Below, one piece after another: positions 19,033 through 28,013 of a DNA stretch of 64,000 nucleotides. The DNA lies in contig NZ_AP025463.1 of assembly GCF_024347335.1 (NCBI RefSeq), positions 3,472,001-3,536,000 of the forward strand. Direction: 5' to 3'. Each line of letters begins with the position of its first letter. Position 1 is the first letter of the stretch. The stretch comes from Vibrio celticus. Its GTDB lineage: Bacteria > Pseudomonadota > Gammaproteobacteria > Enterobacterales > Vibrionaceae. The notes under the pieces were generated by a model. It saw only the letters and a list, made by a program, of their open reading frames with translations, was not told the DNA's origin and did no database searches. The translations under genes were made by a program, and so were the position numbers.

Positions 19033-19240
19033 TAGATTCTCCTTGCCTAGTCTAAGCACCGAAATACTTAGATATGAAAAGTGCTAAATACAGGCAAAAG
19101 CATATCACTGATGGCTCAGGACGCTAGCAGTAAAATATGAAACCCACTCAAAAATAGGGATAAATGGCAAAAAATGACCTTCTCCTCACACTGCCGTATA
19201 CTCATGACAACTCAGTAAAGACCGCTTTCAGGACAAAACA

Positions 19241-20002
19241 ATGATCGACACCCATGCTCATATTTACGCTAGTGAATTCGATGAAGACCGCGAACAAGTT
19301 GTGCAGCGTGCACTGGCTCAAGGGATTGATACCATTCTATTGCCGAACATCGATTTAGAATCTATCGAACCAATGTTAGCGACAGAAGCTCAGTTTCCTG
19401 ATGTGTGCCGTTCAATGATGGGCTTACACCCTTGTTATGTGGATGCGAATATCGAGCAAACCCTCAAAACTATTCGAGCTTGGTTTGATAAGCATGACTT
19501 CATCGCCGTGGGTGAGATTGGTATCGACTTGTACTGGGATAAAACCTTCAAGGCTGAACAAGAGATGGCGTTTGTGACTCAACTGCAGTGGGCAAAAGAG
19601 CTTGATCTACCCGTGGTGATCCACACTCGTGATTCCATTGAAGAGACACTTGCCCTACTTCGTAAAGAACAAGATGGCAGCTTACGCGGGGTATTCCACT
19701 GCTTTGGTAGCAGCTTAGAGGAAGCTCAAGCGATCAACGAACTAGGCTTTCATTTAGGTTTAGGCGGCGTTTCGACTTTTAAAAACTCAGGGATGGACAA
19801 GGTGATCCCACATCTCGATATGGATTACGTCATTCTAGAGACTGATTGCCCATATTTAGCACCAACACCAAATCGCGGTAAACGCAACGAACCGGCCTAC
19901 ACAGAATTAGTAGCAAAACGCATCGCCGAATTACGCGGAATTACCATTGAAGAAGTCGAAAACATAACCACCAAAAATGCTAAGGCATTGTTTAATTTAT
20001 GA
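19241..20002 (+). CDS. TatD-family metal-dependent hydrolase/DNase
   Basis: 253-residue TIM-barrel hydrolase with metal ligands in THAHIY near the N-terminus, GEIGIDLYW, VIHTRDS, FHCFGSS and ETDCPYLAP, all intact. Family members are 3'-5' deoxyribonucleases that can act in DNA repair. The paralogues tatD, ycfH and yjjV cannot be told apart safely here, so no symbol is given. It is transcribed divergently from hemB and ends towards tatC. Confidence 0.88.
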   Translation: MIDTHAHIYASEFDEDREQVVQRALAQGIDTILLPNIDLESIEPMLATEAQFPDVCRSMMGLHPCYVDANIEQTLKTIRAWFDKHDFIAVGEIGIDLYWDKTFKAEQEMAFVTQLQWAKELDLPVVIHTRDSIEETLALLRKEQDGSLRGVFHCFGSSLEEAQAINELGFHLGLGGVSTFKNSGMDKVIPHLDMDYVILETDCPYLAPTPNRGKRNEPAYTELVAKRIAELRGITIEEVENITTKNAKALFNL

Positions 20003-20105
20003 CAAATCTATTAATAAGTAATTATTACGGATTTTTCCTGAATTTATTTGAGAAAGCTCAGTGACATGTATAGTATCAACCACCTGCATATGGAAGTAGT
20101 TGATT

Positions 20106-20222
20106 ATGTGTGACCATTCACAACACTTACAACGTCAACATCGAACTCTATGGCATAAGATTTTGGGCATCAAAGAGCTCTATATATGTCAGAATTGTGG
20201 CTATCAGTTAAAGATTCGATAA
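20106..20222 (+). CDS. Possible 38-residue zinc-ribbon-like small protein
   Basis: ATG-to-TAA frame encoding 38 residues: a His/Gln-rich start (MCDHSQHLQRQHR), LWHKILGIKELY, then CQNC with a basic end (GYQLKIR). The CxxC and the strong terminator immediately after it (20240-20260) suggest a genuine short gene. It lies in the tatD-tatC gap. No strong ribosome-binding site is seen (GGAAGTAG at about 14 bp upstream is the best). Not recognised. Confidence 0.4.
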   Translation: MCDHSQHLQRQHRTLWHKILGIKELYICQNCGYQLKIR

Positions 20223-20233
20223 ACAGACATAAT

Positions 20234-20261
20234 AAAAAAGCGGCCCTAGGCCGCTTTTTTA
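20234..20261. terminator. Bidirectional intrinsic terminator
   Basis: AAAAAA-GCGGCC-CTA-GGCCGC-TTTTTT, a perfect symmetrical hairpin between the convergent tatD side and tatC; it can act on both strands. Confidence 0.9.
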
Positions 20262-20290
20262 TTATGTGATTTTTACTGAAGCATTCCGAA

Positions 20291-21046
20291 TCAAGATTCA
20301 GCTTCTTCCTCTTCATCCGCATCTGGCTTACGCGTATAAAAGCGTGCGAAGAACAGACCAATCTCAAACAGAATACACATTGGAATCGCCAACAGTGTTT
20401 GCGAGATCATATCTGGTGGTGTCAGCATCATACCGATGATGAAAGCACCCACCACAATGTAAGGACGCTTTTCAGACAGAGATTGAGGCGTTGTTGCCCC
20501 CGTCCAACACAACAAGATAATCGCAACAGGCACTTCAAAGGCAATACCAAAAGCAAAGAACAGCGCGAGTACAAAATCAAGATAGCTTGAGATGTCGGTT
20601 GCGAACTCTACTCCCCCTAATGATATGGCCGTAAAAAAGCCAAATACCAACGGGAATACAATAAAGTAAGCGAACGCCACACCACAGTAAAACAGCAATG
20701 AACTTGAAGCCAATAGCGGCATGATCAAGCGTTTTTCATGCTTGTATAAACCCGGAGCAACAAAAGCCCACACCTGATACAAAATAAACGGAACCGCGAG
20801 GAATATAGACGCGATCAAGGTTAATTTCAGTGGTGTAAAAAATGGCGATGCAACATCGGTTGCGATCATCGTCGCCCCTTCCGGTAGACGATCTACCAAA
20901 GGTGCTGATACGAATTCATAAATATCATTAGCAAAATAAATTAGCCCGACAAATATCACTAGCACCGCGACAATCGCACGTAGTAGGCGATTACGTAGTT
21001 CTAGAAGGTGGCTAATTAAAGGCTGTGTCTGCTCAGTCGAAGACAT
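20291..21046 (-). CDS. tatC: Sec-independent protein translocase TatC
   Basis: 251-residue inner-membrane protein with six hydrophobic segments, the twin-arginine signal receptor of the Tat pathway. The conserved N-terminus (QPLISHLLELRNRLLRA) and periplasmic loop FVAPGLYKHEKR with its Glu are intact. The acidic C-terminus (DADEEEEAES) faces the cytoplasm. It is the last gene of tatABC; the tatB-tatC gap is unusually long (148 bp). Confidence 0.97.
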   Translation of the reverse strand: MSSTEQTQPLISHLLELRNRLLRAIVAVLVIFVGLIYFANDIYEFVSAPLVDRLPEGATMIATDVASPFFTPLKLTLIASIFLAVPFILYQVWAFVAPGLYKHEKRLIMPLLASSSLLFYCGVAFAYFIVFPLVFGFFTAISLGGVEFATDISSYLDFVLALFFAFGIAFEVPVAIILLCWTGATTPQSLSEKRPYIVVGAFIIGMMLTPPDMISQTLLAIPMCILFEIGLFFARFYTRKPDADEEEEAES

Positions 21047-21194
21047 GTCAAACCTCTTAAACAGGAAGATCGAAAAGGAGCCGCGCGTGTATCTATCCAG
21101 TTGAATTGGTATCCACTTGAATAGTTATTTACTTGAATAGCTATCTATTTAAACATCTAGCGAATCAAGTATCCGGCGACTCCTCCTTGCGAGA

Positions 21195-21602
21195 CTATTC
21201 GGCTTTCTTATCTGACGGTGCTGAAGCTTCGCTGTTGACCTGAATGGTTTCAGATTCCACAGTTTCCGTGACACTAGGTTTAGTCTCACTTGGCTTATCA
21301 GACTCAGGCTTAGCATACGGACGTTGAACCTCAGCAGCGGCCTGCTTGAGTTCATCGACTGACGCTTTAAGGTCTGGAGATAAATCTTCCATACCCATTT
21401 TTTCCGCCTTGCGTAGGTTTTCTTGCAGCTCTTGCACCTTAAGCTCATGAGAAAGTTCATCTTTCACACTGTTTGCCATGCTTTTCGCTTGTCCAACAAA
21501 CTTGGAAATACTGCGAATCGCCACGGGCAAACGCTCAGGCCCTAAAACCACTAACCCAACGACAGATATTAATACCAGTTCCCAAAAACCGATATCAAAC
21601 AC
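21195..21602 (-). CDS. tatB: Sec-independent protein translocase TatB
   Basis: 135 residues: one membrane helix (FDIGFWELVLISVVGLVVLGP) with the TatB-specific Glu in it, the hinge ending at LGPERLP, then an amphipathic helix and a Glu/Ser/Thr-rich cytoplasmic tail. It forms the substrate-recognition complex with TatC. It starts 3 bp after the tatA stop. Confidence 0.96.
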   Translation of the reverse strand: MFDIGFWELVLISVVGLVVLGPERLPVAIRSISKFVGQAKSMANSVKDELSHELKVQELQENLRKAEKMGMEDLSPDLKASVDELKQAAAEVQRPYAKPESDKPSETKPSVTETVESETIQVNSEASAPSDKKAE

Positions 21603-21605
21603 GAT

Positions 21606-21860
21606 TTACGCCTGCTCTTTGTCTTTCTTTGTTTCAGCAGTCGTTTCAGCGTGAGCTTCTGTCTTCTGCTGTTCAATATTCTTTGGTTCGAAGTCTGCAT
21701 CTTTCTTATCTGCAGGCTTGTCTTCATCGCTCATCGCTTTTTTGAAGCCTTTAACCGCTGAACCTAAGTCACCACCCATACCGCGCAGTTTCTTTGTTCC
21801 GAATAGCAAAATTACAATTACAGCAATGATTAGAAGTTGCCAAATACTGATACCACCCAT
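21606..21860 (-). CDS. tatA: Sec-independent protein translocase TatA
   Basis: 84 residues: MGGISIWQLLIIAVIVILLFGTKKLRGMGGDLG, the classic membrane helix-hinge-amphipathic helix, then a charged tail. It oligomerises to make the Tat passage for folded proteins. The start at 21860 (MGGIS, as in E. coli TatA) is preferred; an in-frame ATG lies two codons earlier at 21866. Confidence 0.96.
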   Translation of the reverse strand: MGGISIWQLLIIAVIVILLFGTKKLRGMGGDLGSAVKGFKKAMSDEDKPADKKDADFEPKNIEQQKTEAHAETTAETKKDKEQA

Positions 21861-21913
21861 TGTCATTGTCCTCGGGTCTGTCTACACATAAAAATATTAA
21901 GAGAGTCTACTGT

Positions 21914-23548
21914 CTAACGACGGTAAGCTCGCCAACTAAGCAACCAAAATGTGACACCTGCAATGCCACAGCCCATAGATAGCTGCTCATAAGGGCTTGA
22001 AACTAATATTGCGGAGCATACGACTAAAGTGGCTCCAACGCCAAACAAAAACTTTCCAGTTGCTTGCTGACGCTTACTATCTCGGTAGCCTTGATAAAGC
22101 TGATCCATTCTGTGGTTCATCGCTTTACCTTGGCGCAAGCTGTCATAAAGTAGCTCTGGCAGCTCTGGCAGTTTTTCTGCCCAGAATGGCGCGCGCTCTT
22201 TTACTGCGTTGATCACAGCTTGCGGCCCCACCTGATTCATCATCCAGGTTTCAAGGAAAGGCTTGGCGGTTGCCCACAAATCAAGTTGCGGATACAACTG
22301 ACGACCTAGGCCTTCCACATACAACAAGGTCTTCTGTAGAAGTACCAACTGAGGCTGAACCTCCATGTTGAAACGTCTTGCTGTATTAAATAAGTTTAGC
22401 AACACATGGCCAAATGAGATCTCGCCAAGTGGTTTTGCAAAAATTGGCTCACACACCATACGGATCGCGAACTCAAAATCATTGACGTTAGTGTCGTGTG
22501 GCACCCACCCCGAATCCACGTGTAGCTCGGCAACTTTACGGTAATCTCGATTGAAGAAAGCCAACAAGTTCTCGGCTAAATAGCGCTTATCTTCGCTGTT
22601 GAGCGTGCCGACAATGCCACAATCCAAACCAATCCACTGAGGGTTATCTGGATTATCTGGGTTAACAAATACGTTGCCCGGGTGCATGTCTGCATGGAAA
22701 AAGCTGTCTCGGAATACTTGGGTGAAGAATACCGTCACACCGCGTTCCGCGAGCAATTTCATGTTGGTGCCGTTGGCTTCTAGCGTCTCAATATCGGAGA
22801 CTTGAATACCATAGATTCGCTCTGACACCATCAGGGTTTCGCTGCTTAGATCAGGGATAACCTCTGGAACATACAGCTCTTCACTGCCTTCAAAATTACG
22901 TCGTAGTTGAATGGCATTGGCCGCCTCTCGGCGCAGGTCTAGCTCATCAAGTAACGTTTTCTCGTACTCGTGAACCACTTCAACCGGTTTCAAACGACGT
23001 GCTTCAGGAAGCGACTTAGCGACTATACGCGCCATTCGGTGCATCAGTTTTAGATCTGCGTCAATCACCGGGCGAATATCAGGTCGAATGACCTTCAGAA
23101 CAATCTCACGACCGCTCTCTTTAAGCTTTGCGGTATGCACCTGAGCGATAGAAGCAGAAGCCAGTGGCTCGATATCAAAGTCGGTAAACCAGTTATCTAA
23201 ACTGCCACCGAGCGCCTTCTCCATATCTTGCTTCGCCAGTTGTCCATCAAACGGCGCAACTTGGTCTTGCAACAACGCCAACTGATCGGCGATATGAGGA
23301 GGGAACAGATCACGACGTGTCGACATCATCTGTCCAAACTTGATCCACACTGGGCCAAGTTCTTGCAGTGCAAGGCGCAAGCGATGACCCAACTCTTTAT
23401 CTTGATGCTTGTTCTTGAGCCAAAACAGTGACTTTCGCGCCAACAAAGGGGCTTTAGTCAGTTGGTGTTCCGGCATCAACTCATCAAGGCCGTACTCTAA
23501 CTGTACCTTGATAATATGATAAAGACGTTTCAGTTCTGTTGGGGTCAT
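21914..23548 (-). CDS. ubiB: UbiB, ubiquinone-biosynthesis ATPase/kinase-like protein
   Basis: 544 residues (E. coli 546). Atypical protein-kinase-like fold of the ABC1/ADCK family with the KxGQ motif (WIKFGQMMSTRRD), the Ala-rich nucleotide loop PLASASIAQVH, catalytic HADMHPGN and the metal-binding DCG, plus two C-terminal membrane helices. It assists late ubiquinone synthesis, probably through lipid-intermediate access. It overlaps ubiJ by 4 bp. Confidence 0.96.
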   Translation of the reverse strand: MTPTELKRLYHIIKVQLEYGLDELMPEHQLTKAPLLARKSLFWLKNKHQDKELGHRLRLALQELGPVWIKFGQMMSTRRDLFPPHIADQLALLQDQVAPFDGQLAKQDMEKALGGSLDNWFTDFDIEPLASASIAQVHTAKLKESGREIVLKVIRPDIRPVIDADLKLMHRMARIVAKSLPEARRLKPVEVVHEYEKTLLDELDLRREAANAIQLRRNFEGSEELYVPEVIPDLSSETLMVSERIYGIQVSDIETLEANGTNMKLLAERGVTVFFTQVFRDSFFHADMHPGNVFVNPDNPDNPQWIGLDCGIVGTLNSEDKRYLAENLLAFFNRDYRKVAELHVDSGWVPHDTNVNDFEFAIRMVCEPIFAKPLGEISFGHVLLNLFNTARRFNMEVQPQLVLLQKTLLYVEGLGRQLYPQLDLWATAKPFLETWMMNQVGPQAVINAVKERAPFWAEKLPELPELLYDSLRQGKAMNHRMDQLYQGYRDSKRQQATGKFLFGVGATLVVCSAILVSSPYEQLSMGCGIAGVTFWLLSWRAYRR

Positions 23549-24150
23549 ATTTTCTCCAACAGAGCGTTCAACTTAGCTTCAAGGCGAGCTACCGAGCTTT
23601 TCACGTCATCAACTTGGTCGCAAAAATACGCGATTTCTAACGGTGCGGGTGCAATCTTCCACTCTTCTGTCAGAACCTGAGCAACATGGTTTTGATGCTT
23701 AGTTGCCTGTTTTGCTACAAAGCCACCGACGTTTTTAACGCCTTGGACCAAGGTATGCGCAACCACATCACCCGTTACGCGCGATAGCCACTCTTCCAAA
23801 TCAGGCTTGCAGTCTGTCATCAGCTGAGCAAATTTCTGAGCCAGTTGAATGTCACCCTCTAAGATCAGCTTATCTTGCTTGATCAGCTTGGTGATGTTCG
23901 ATTGCTCACGCAGTTCAGGTAACACCGATAGGTTCAAAGATAAGTAGCAATCAGGCTGCCCTTCGTATTCCGACAACACATCAATTTGTTGGCTGAAAAC
24001 GAAAGTGAGTGTTTTATTCAACTCTTTCAAATTAACTTGAATGATCTGCCCCTTTAAACGAGACAAACGACGAACCAAGGCTGGATCATCGTTCACGAAA
24101 GTATTTAAAGAGGTTTCAATAACTGCGGTGACCAATGGATCAAATGGCAT
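23545..24150 (-). CDS. ubiJ: UbiJ, ubiquinone-biosynthesis accessory factor (SCP2 domain)
   Basis: 201 residues: an N-terminal SCP2 sterol-carrier-like lipid-binding domain (about 15-115) and a helical C-terminus ending in a coiled coil (VDDVKSSVARLEAKLNALLEKI). It works with UbiK to bind ubiquinone intermediates within the soluble Ubi complex. It sits between ubiE and ubiB as in E. coli; the 4-bp overlap with ubiB implies coupling. Confidence 0.94.
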   Translation of the reverse strand: MPFDPLVTAVIETSLNTFVNDDPALVRRLSRLKGQIIQVNLKELNKTLTFVFSQQIDVLSEYEGQPDCYLSLNLSVLPELREQSNITKLIKQDKLILEGDIQLAQKFAQLMTDCKPDLEEWLSRVTGDVVAHTLVQGVKNVGGFVAKQATKHQNHVAQVLTEEWKIAPAPLEIAYFCDQVDDVKSSVARLEAKLNALLEKI

Positions 24151-24248
24151 GACTGTCCTTACCTTTGAAAACGGATAAGCCTTAACCTATCCGTTCTGTC
24201 TTTATTCTTATTGTTTAGCACGCCCTAAGAGCCTGCTACCAAGTTCGA

Positions 24249-25043
24249 CTAGAACTTGTAACCGCGGTGCAGCGCAACAATGCCGCCCGTTAGGTTGAAG
24301 TATTTCGTATTCTCGAAACCCGCTTCCTGCATCATGCCTTCCAAGGTTTCTTGGTTAGGGTGCATGCGGATAGATTCTGCAAGATAACGATAGCTGTCTG
24401 CATCGTTAGCAATCAGCTCACCCATTTTTGGCAACAGGTGGAAAGAGTAGGCATCGTAAACCTTTGATAGCGGCTCAAGTACTGGCTTAGAAAACTCAAG
24501 AACCAACAAACGACCACCCGGCTTCAGCACACGGTACATTGAACGCAGCGCTTGGTCTTTGTCGGTAACATTACGCAGACAGAAGCTAATGGTAATGCAA
24601 TCGAAGTAGTTGTCAGGGAAAGGCAGCTCTTCAGCGTTTGCTTGAACGTAATGTACGTTGCCAACAATACCGCTATCACGCAGCTTATCACGGCCAACAT
24701 TCAGCATTGAGTTGTTGATATCAGCAAGAACCACGTGGCCTTTTTCACCAACGATACGCGAGAACTTCGCAGTCAGGTCACCGGTACCACCACCAAGGTC
24801 TAGGATACGTTGACCCGGGCGAACGCCACTGCAATCAATCGTGAATCGCTTCCACAAACGGTGAACACCACCCGACATTAAGTCATTCATGATGTCGTAT
24901 TTAGCGGCTACAGAGTGAAAAACCTCTGCTACTTTCGCGACTTTTTCGTCTTTTGCGACTGTTTCGAAACCAAAGTGTGTGGTTTCTGACTCTACTGCTG
25001 AATTTGTCTGCACGCTTGTGTCCATAATGCTGTTATCTACCAT
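24249..25043 (-). CDS. ubiE: Ubiquinone/menaquinone C-methyltransferase UbiE
   Basis: 264-residue SAM methyltransferase acting on the quinone ring in both ubiquinone and menaquinone synthesis. Signatures are FHSVAAKYDIMNDLMSGG, motif I LDLGGGTGDLT, NAEELPFPDNYFDCITISFCLRNV and the GGR..VLEFSKP segment. The start MVDN resembles E. coli MVDK. A short variable insert precedes TTHFGFETV. The ribosome-binding site is weak. Confidence 0.97.
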   Translation of the reverse strand: MVDNSIMDTSVQTNSAVESETTHFGFETVAKDEKVAKVAEVFHSVAAKYDIMNDLMSGGVHRLWKRFTIDCSGVRPGQRILDLGGGTGDLTAKFSRIVGEKGHVVLADINNSMLNVGRDKLRDSGIVGNVHYVQANAEELPFPDNYFDCITISFCLRNVTDKDQALRSMYRVLKPGGRLLVLEFSKPVLEPLSKVYDAYSFHLLPKMGELIANDADSYRYLAESIRMHPNQETLEGMMQEAGFENTKYFNLTGGIVALHRGYKF

Positions 25044-25093
25044 GGTAAGTTCTCATCGACAGCGCTCTTTGTGTTTAGAGGCGCTGCGGCCGA

Positions 25094-26626
25094 TTAGTTT
25101 ACTTTATCCTCAGCAGGTTGTCTTTCTACTAAGGAGGCATTTTCTGAAAAAGCCTCATTTTGCGCCATTTCAGCCAAACCAATCGAGATCGGTTTCTTCA
25201 CTTCAACACCCAATTGCTTGAAGCTTTCTGCCTGACGAATCACGTTGCCCCGCCCCGTCACTAGCTTATTCATCGCCCCTTGGTAGCTTTGGTTGGCTCT
25301 ATCAAGTGAGCTGCCAAGGCCTTCCATATCATCAACAAACAGGCGCAGCTTGTCGTAAAGTTTGCTCGCACGTTCCGCGATAACTTGTGCGTTCTGGTTC
25401 TGTCTGTCGTTACGCCACAGGTTATCAATGGTACGCAGTGCCACCAGCAGAGTGGTTGGGCTGACCAAGATGATGTTTTGCTCCATCGCATCTTTCACCA
25501 AACTAGGATCCGCCTGAATCGCCACTTGGAATGCTGGCTCAACCGGGATAAACATCAACACGTAATCCAGACTCTGTATGCCTTTGAGCTGATGATAATC
25601 TTTCTGGCTCAAGCCTTTAATGTGCGCTCGCAGTGACACCAAGTGATCACGCAATGCAGCATCGCGTTGCTGATCGGTTTCAGCATTGAAGTAGCGCTCA
25701 AAGGCCACCAGCGCCATTTTAGAATCGACCACCACTTGCTTATCTTGTGGCAGATGCACAATCACATCCGGTTGATAACGCTTGCCCGCATCGTTTTGCA
25801 GGTTCACTTGCGTTTGGTATTCGTGGCCTTCGCGCAGCCCTGATTCAGCAAGCACCCGTGCCAGTACCACTTCGCCCCAGTTACCTTGTTGTTTGTTATC
25901 GCCCTTTAGCGCTTGAGTCAGGTTCACCGCTTCACGCGTCATACTCTCGTTGAGACGCTGCAGGTTTTTAAGCTCATGCACCAAGGTGTGACGCTCTTTG
26001 GCCTCTTGGCTGAAGCTATCGTTCACTTGTTTCTTGAAGCCTTCCAACTGCTCTCTCAATGGAGACAACAAACCTTCTAAGCTCTGCTTATTCTGCTGAT
26101 CGACCTTGGCGGTTTTGGTTTCAAACAGTTGATTCGCTAACAGTTCAAACTGCTGCTTAAGTCGTGATTCAGCTTGCTCTAGCAACTGCAGCTTTTCGCT
26201 ATTGGCGAGGTTTTCTTGGTCGTGCCTTGCTTCTTGCTCGCGCAGCTCGGCTTCTAATTCAGACTTATGATCTTTAAGCACATTGATCTCATCAGCGTAC
26301 TGCTGGCGCTCTTGCTTTACCGCCTCAAAGTAGCGCAGCTTTTCCATCGCAGCCATCATCTTACCGTGCGCCTGCTTGAGCTCGAATGCCGCTTTGTCTC
26401 GGTCATCATCTAACTCATTGAGTTCTTGTTGCGCCTCTGCGAGTGATGCTTTGAGCTGAGCTTGCTGAGATTCATGCAACAAACGATCGGACTCTAGCTG
26501 CTGCTCGAGCAATCGCTGCTGAAAAGAGAGCTTCTGTTTAATCCACCAACCCACCACACCACCGCTGACGAGCGCGCCAGAAACTGCAGCAATAAGCGTT
26601 GCCTGATGTTCGATAATCCATTGCAT
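25094..26626 (-). CDS. rmuC: DNA recombination protein RmuC
   Basis: 510 residues: N-terminal membrane helix (about 8-29), a long coiled coil (about 35-190), then the RmuC nuclease-like domain (about 200-440) with QGNWGEVVLARVLAESGL, YQPDVIVHLPQDKQVVVDSKMALVAFERY (an Asp...Asp-x-Lys pattern like PD-(D/E)xK enzymes) and SPTTLLVALRTI. The family limits inversions at short inverted repeats. It lies upstream of ubiE, as in E. coli. Confidence 0.95.
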   Translation of the reverse strand: MQWIIEHQATLIAAVSGALVSGGVVGWWIKQKLSFQQRLLEQQLESDRLLHESQQAQLKASLAEAQQELNELDDDRDKAAFELKQAHGKMMAAMEKLRYFEAVKQERQQYADEINVLKDHKSELEAELREQEARHDQENLANSEKLQLLEQAESRLKQQFELLANQLFETKTAKVDQQNKQSLEGLLSPLREQLEGFKKQVNDSFSQEAKERHTLVHELKNLQRLNESMTREAVNLTQALKGDNKQQGNWGEVVLARVLAESGLREGHEYQTQVNLQNDAGKRYQPDVIVHLPQDKQVVVDSKMALVAFERYFNAETDQQRDAALRDHLVSLRAHIKGLSQKDYHQLKGIQSLDYVLMFIPVEPAFQVAIQADPSLVKDAMEQNIILVSPTTLLVALRTIDNLWRNDRQNQNAQVIAERASKLYDKLRLFVDDMEGLGSSLDRANQSYQGAMNKLVTGRGNVIRQAESFKQLGVEVKKPISIGLAEMAQNEAFSENASLVERQPAEDKVN

Positions 26627-26764
26627 GATAATGATTTAGCCTAATTGGAAATAACTCATTAAATGGTATTTTGATACTGGATAAATGTCCAGTTTGCCGT
26701 ATTAAAATTCGACAGATAGACTAGGCGCTCCGTATTCTGTCTCATCAAATTAGAATGAGTTGCC

Positions 26765-27658
26765 ATGAACGAACGTCGTGCCTTGGGCTTTGGCCTTTCC
26801 GCAGTACTGCTGTGGTCAACGGTCGCTACTGCTTTTAAGCTGACCCTTGCTGAGTTTTCACCTATTCAAATGCTGACCATTGCCAGTATTGTGTCGTCGA
26901 TTGCGCTGATCGCAGTCTGCGCCTTTCAAGGCAAGCTTTCTCAGCTGAGTACAACGTTCCTTTCAAACCCTTGGTATTACCTGCTGCTCGGCTTGGTTAA
27001 CCCATTGGCCTATTACCTGATTCTATTCAAAGCCTACGACCTGCTGCCCGCTTCTCAAGCTCAAGCCATCAACTACAGCTGGGCTATCACGCTAACCTTA
27101 ATGGCGGCGGTTTTTCTGGGGCAAAAGATTCGTAAGCAAGACTGGATTGCGTGTACCTTCAGCTATGCGGGTGTAGTAGTTATTGCGACCAAAGGCGATG
27201 TATTAGGCATGCAATTCGACAGTCCACTAGGTGTAGCACTGGCGCTGCTTTCTACTCTGCTTTGGGCGGGATATTGGATTCTCAACACCAAAAACAAGGC
27301 TGACCCAGTGGTTGGCGTGCTGCTTGGGTTCTTAGTGGCATTACCATTTGCGATCGGTTTAACCCTTTACGAAGGTGAAAGCTTTAGCCAAATCACAGCG
27401 AAGGGTTGGATGGCGGTGACTTACGTTGGTCTGTTCGAGATGGGCATTACCTTTGTGTTGTGGCTATCAGCACTCAAGCTAACCAACAATACGGCGCGTA
27501 TCAGCAACCTGATTTTTGCCTCACCGTTTATTTCACTGATGCTGCTTTCAACCATCATTGGCGAAGAGATTCACCCAGCAACACTTTTTGGTTTGGTACT
27601 GATCATTGCTGGCTTGGTGATTCAACAGATCAAGTTTTCAAAAAACAAAGCTGCGTAA
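26765..27658 (+). CDS. EamA/DMT-superfamily transporter
   Basis: 297 residues with ten hydrophobic segments arranged as two EamA repeats (about 5-140 and 150-290), inner membrane. Substrate unknown; family members export amino acids or metabolites. It is divergent from rmuC. The stretch after it holds a strong bidirectional hairpin and then the left end of the transposon. Before the insertion this gene converged on yhiN. Confidence 0.88.
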   Translation: MNERRALGFGLSAVLLWSTVATAFKLTLAEFSPIQMLTIASIVSSIALIAVCAFQGKLSQLSTTFLSNPWYYLLLGLVNPLAYYLILFKAYDLLPASQAQAINYSWAITLTLMAAVFLGQKIRKQDWIACTFSYAGVVVIATKGDVLGMQFDSPLGVALALLSTLLWAGYWILNTKNKADPVVGVLLGFLVALPFAIGLTLYEGESFSQITAKGWMAVTYVGLFEMGITFVLWLSALKLTNNTARISNLIFASPFISLMLLSTIIGEEIHPATLFGLVLIIAGLVIQQIKFSKNKAA

Positions 27659-27735
27659 ATAAGAGCTAAAAGATTCGATTGAGCACGAAAAGCTATCGAT
27701 AAAGTCGAATTTAGAGCTAGAACACAATGTTAGAT

Positions 27736-27771
27736 ACAAAAATGGCGAGTCGTATGACTCGCCATTTTTAT
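27736..27771. terminator. Bidirectional terminator, formerly shared by the eamA gene and yhiN
   Basis: AAAAATGGCGAGTC / GACTCGCCATTTTT, a perfect stem with a 4-nt loop and A/T runs on both sides. It stands 30 bp outside the transposon's left end. In the uninterrupted chromosome it would lie within about 60 bp of the yhiN stop, so it probably terminated both convergent genes. Confidence 0.85.
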
Positions 27772-27800
27772 ATAATTTAAAATCTAGTAAGTAAGCTAAA

Positions 27801-27805
27801 AGCTT
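27801..27805 (+). repeat. Left copy of 5-bp target-site duplication (AGCTT)
   Basis: AGCTT immediately before the left transposon end; the matching copy is at 52152-52156. A 5-bp duplication is the Tn7-family standard. Confidence 0.9.
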
Positions 27806-27861
27806 TGTGCAGTGACAATAAAGTTTGTCCGTAAGACTCAAATGAGACAATAAAGTTTGTC
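27806..27861 (+). repeat. Left transposon end with two TnsB-type sites
   Basis: TGTGCAGT then GACAATAAAGTTTGTC at 27814-27829 and an identical 16-bp copy at 27846-27861, 32 bp apart. Both have the same orientation and are inverted relative to the right-end sites. Presumed TnsB binding sites. Confidence 0.85.
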
Positions 27862-28013
27862 CGTAACGATTCACACATCAAGCGATGAATGGTGCTTCAT
27901 ACGACCTCACGTCTCACGCTCCATTGTGGGTTTCGAATAAGGTTCTATATTACGGCTAATAACCCATTGTGCTATAAATTATATAATGTCATTTTTGAAT
28001 CGAGAAACGACTT

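Noticed and set aside
20240..20254. Rho-independent terminator belonging only to tatC
   Set aside because: The hairpin is symmetrical with A and T runs on both sides, so it is better described as bidirectional.
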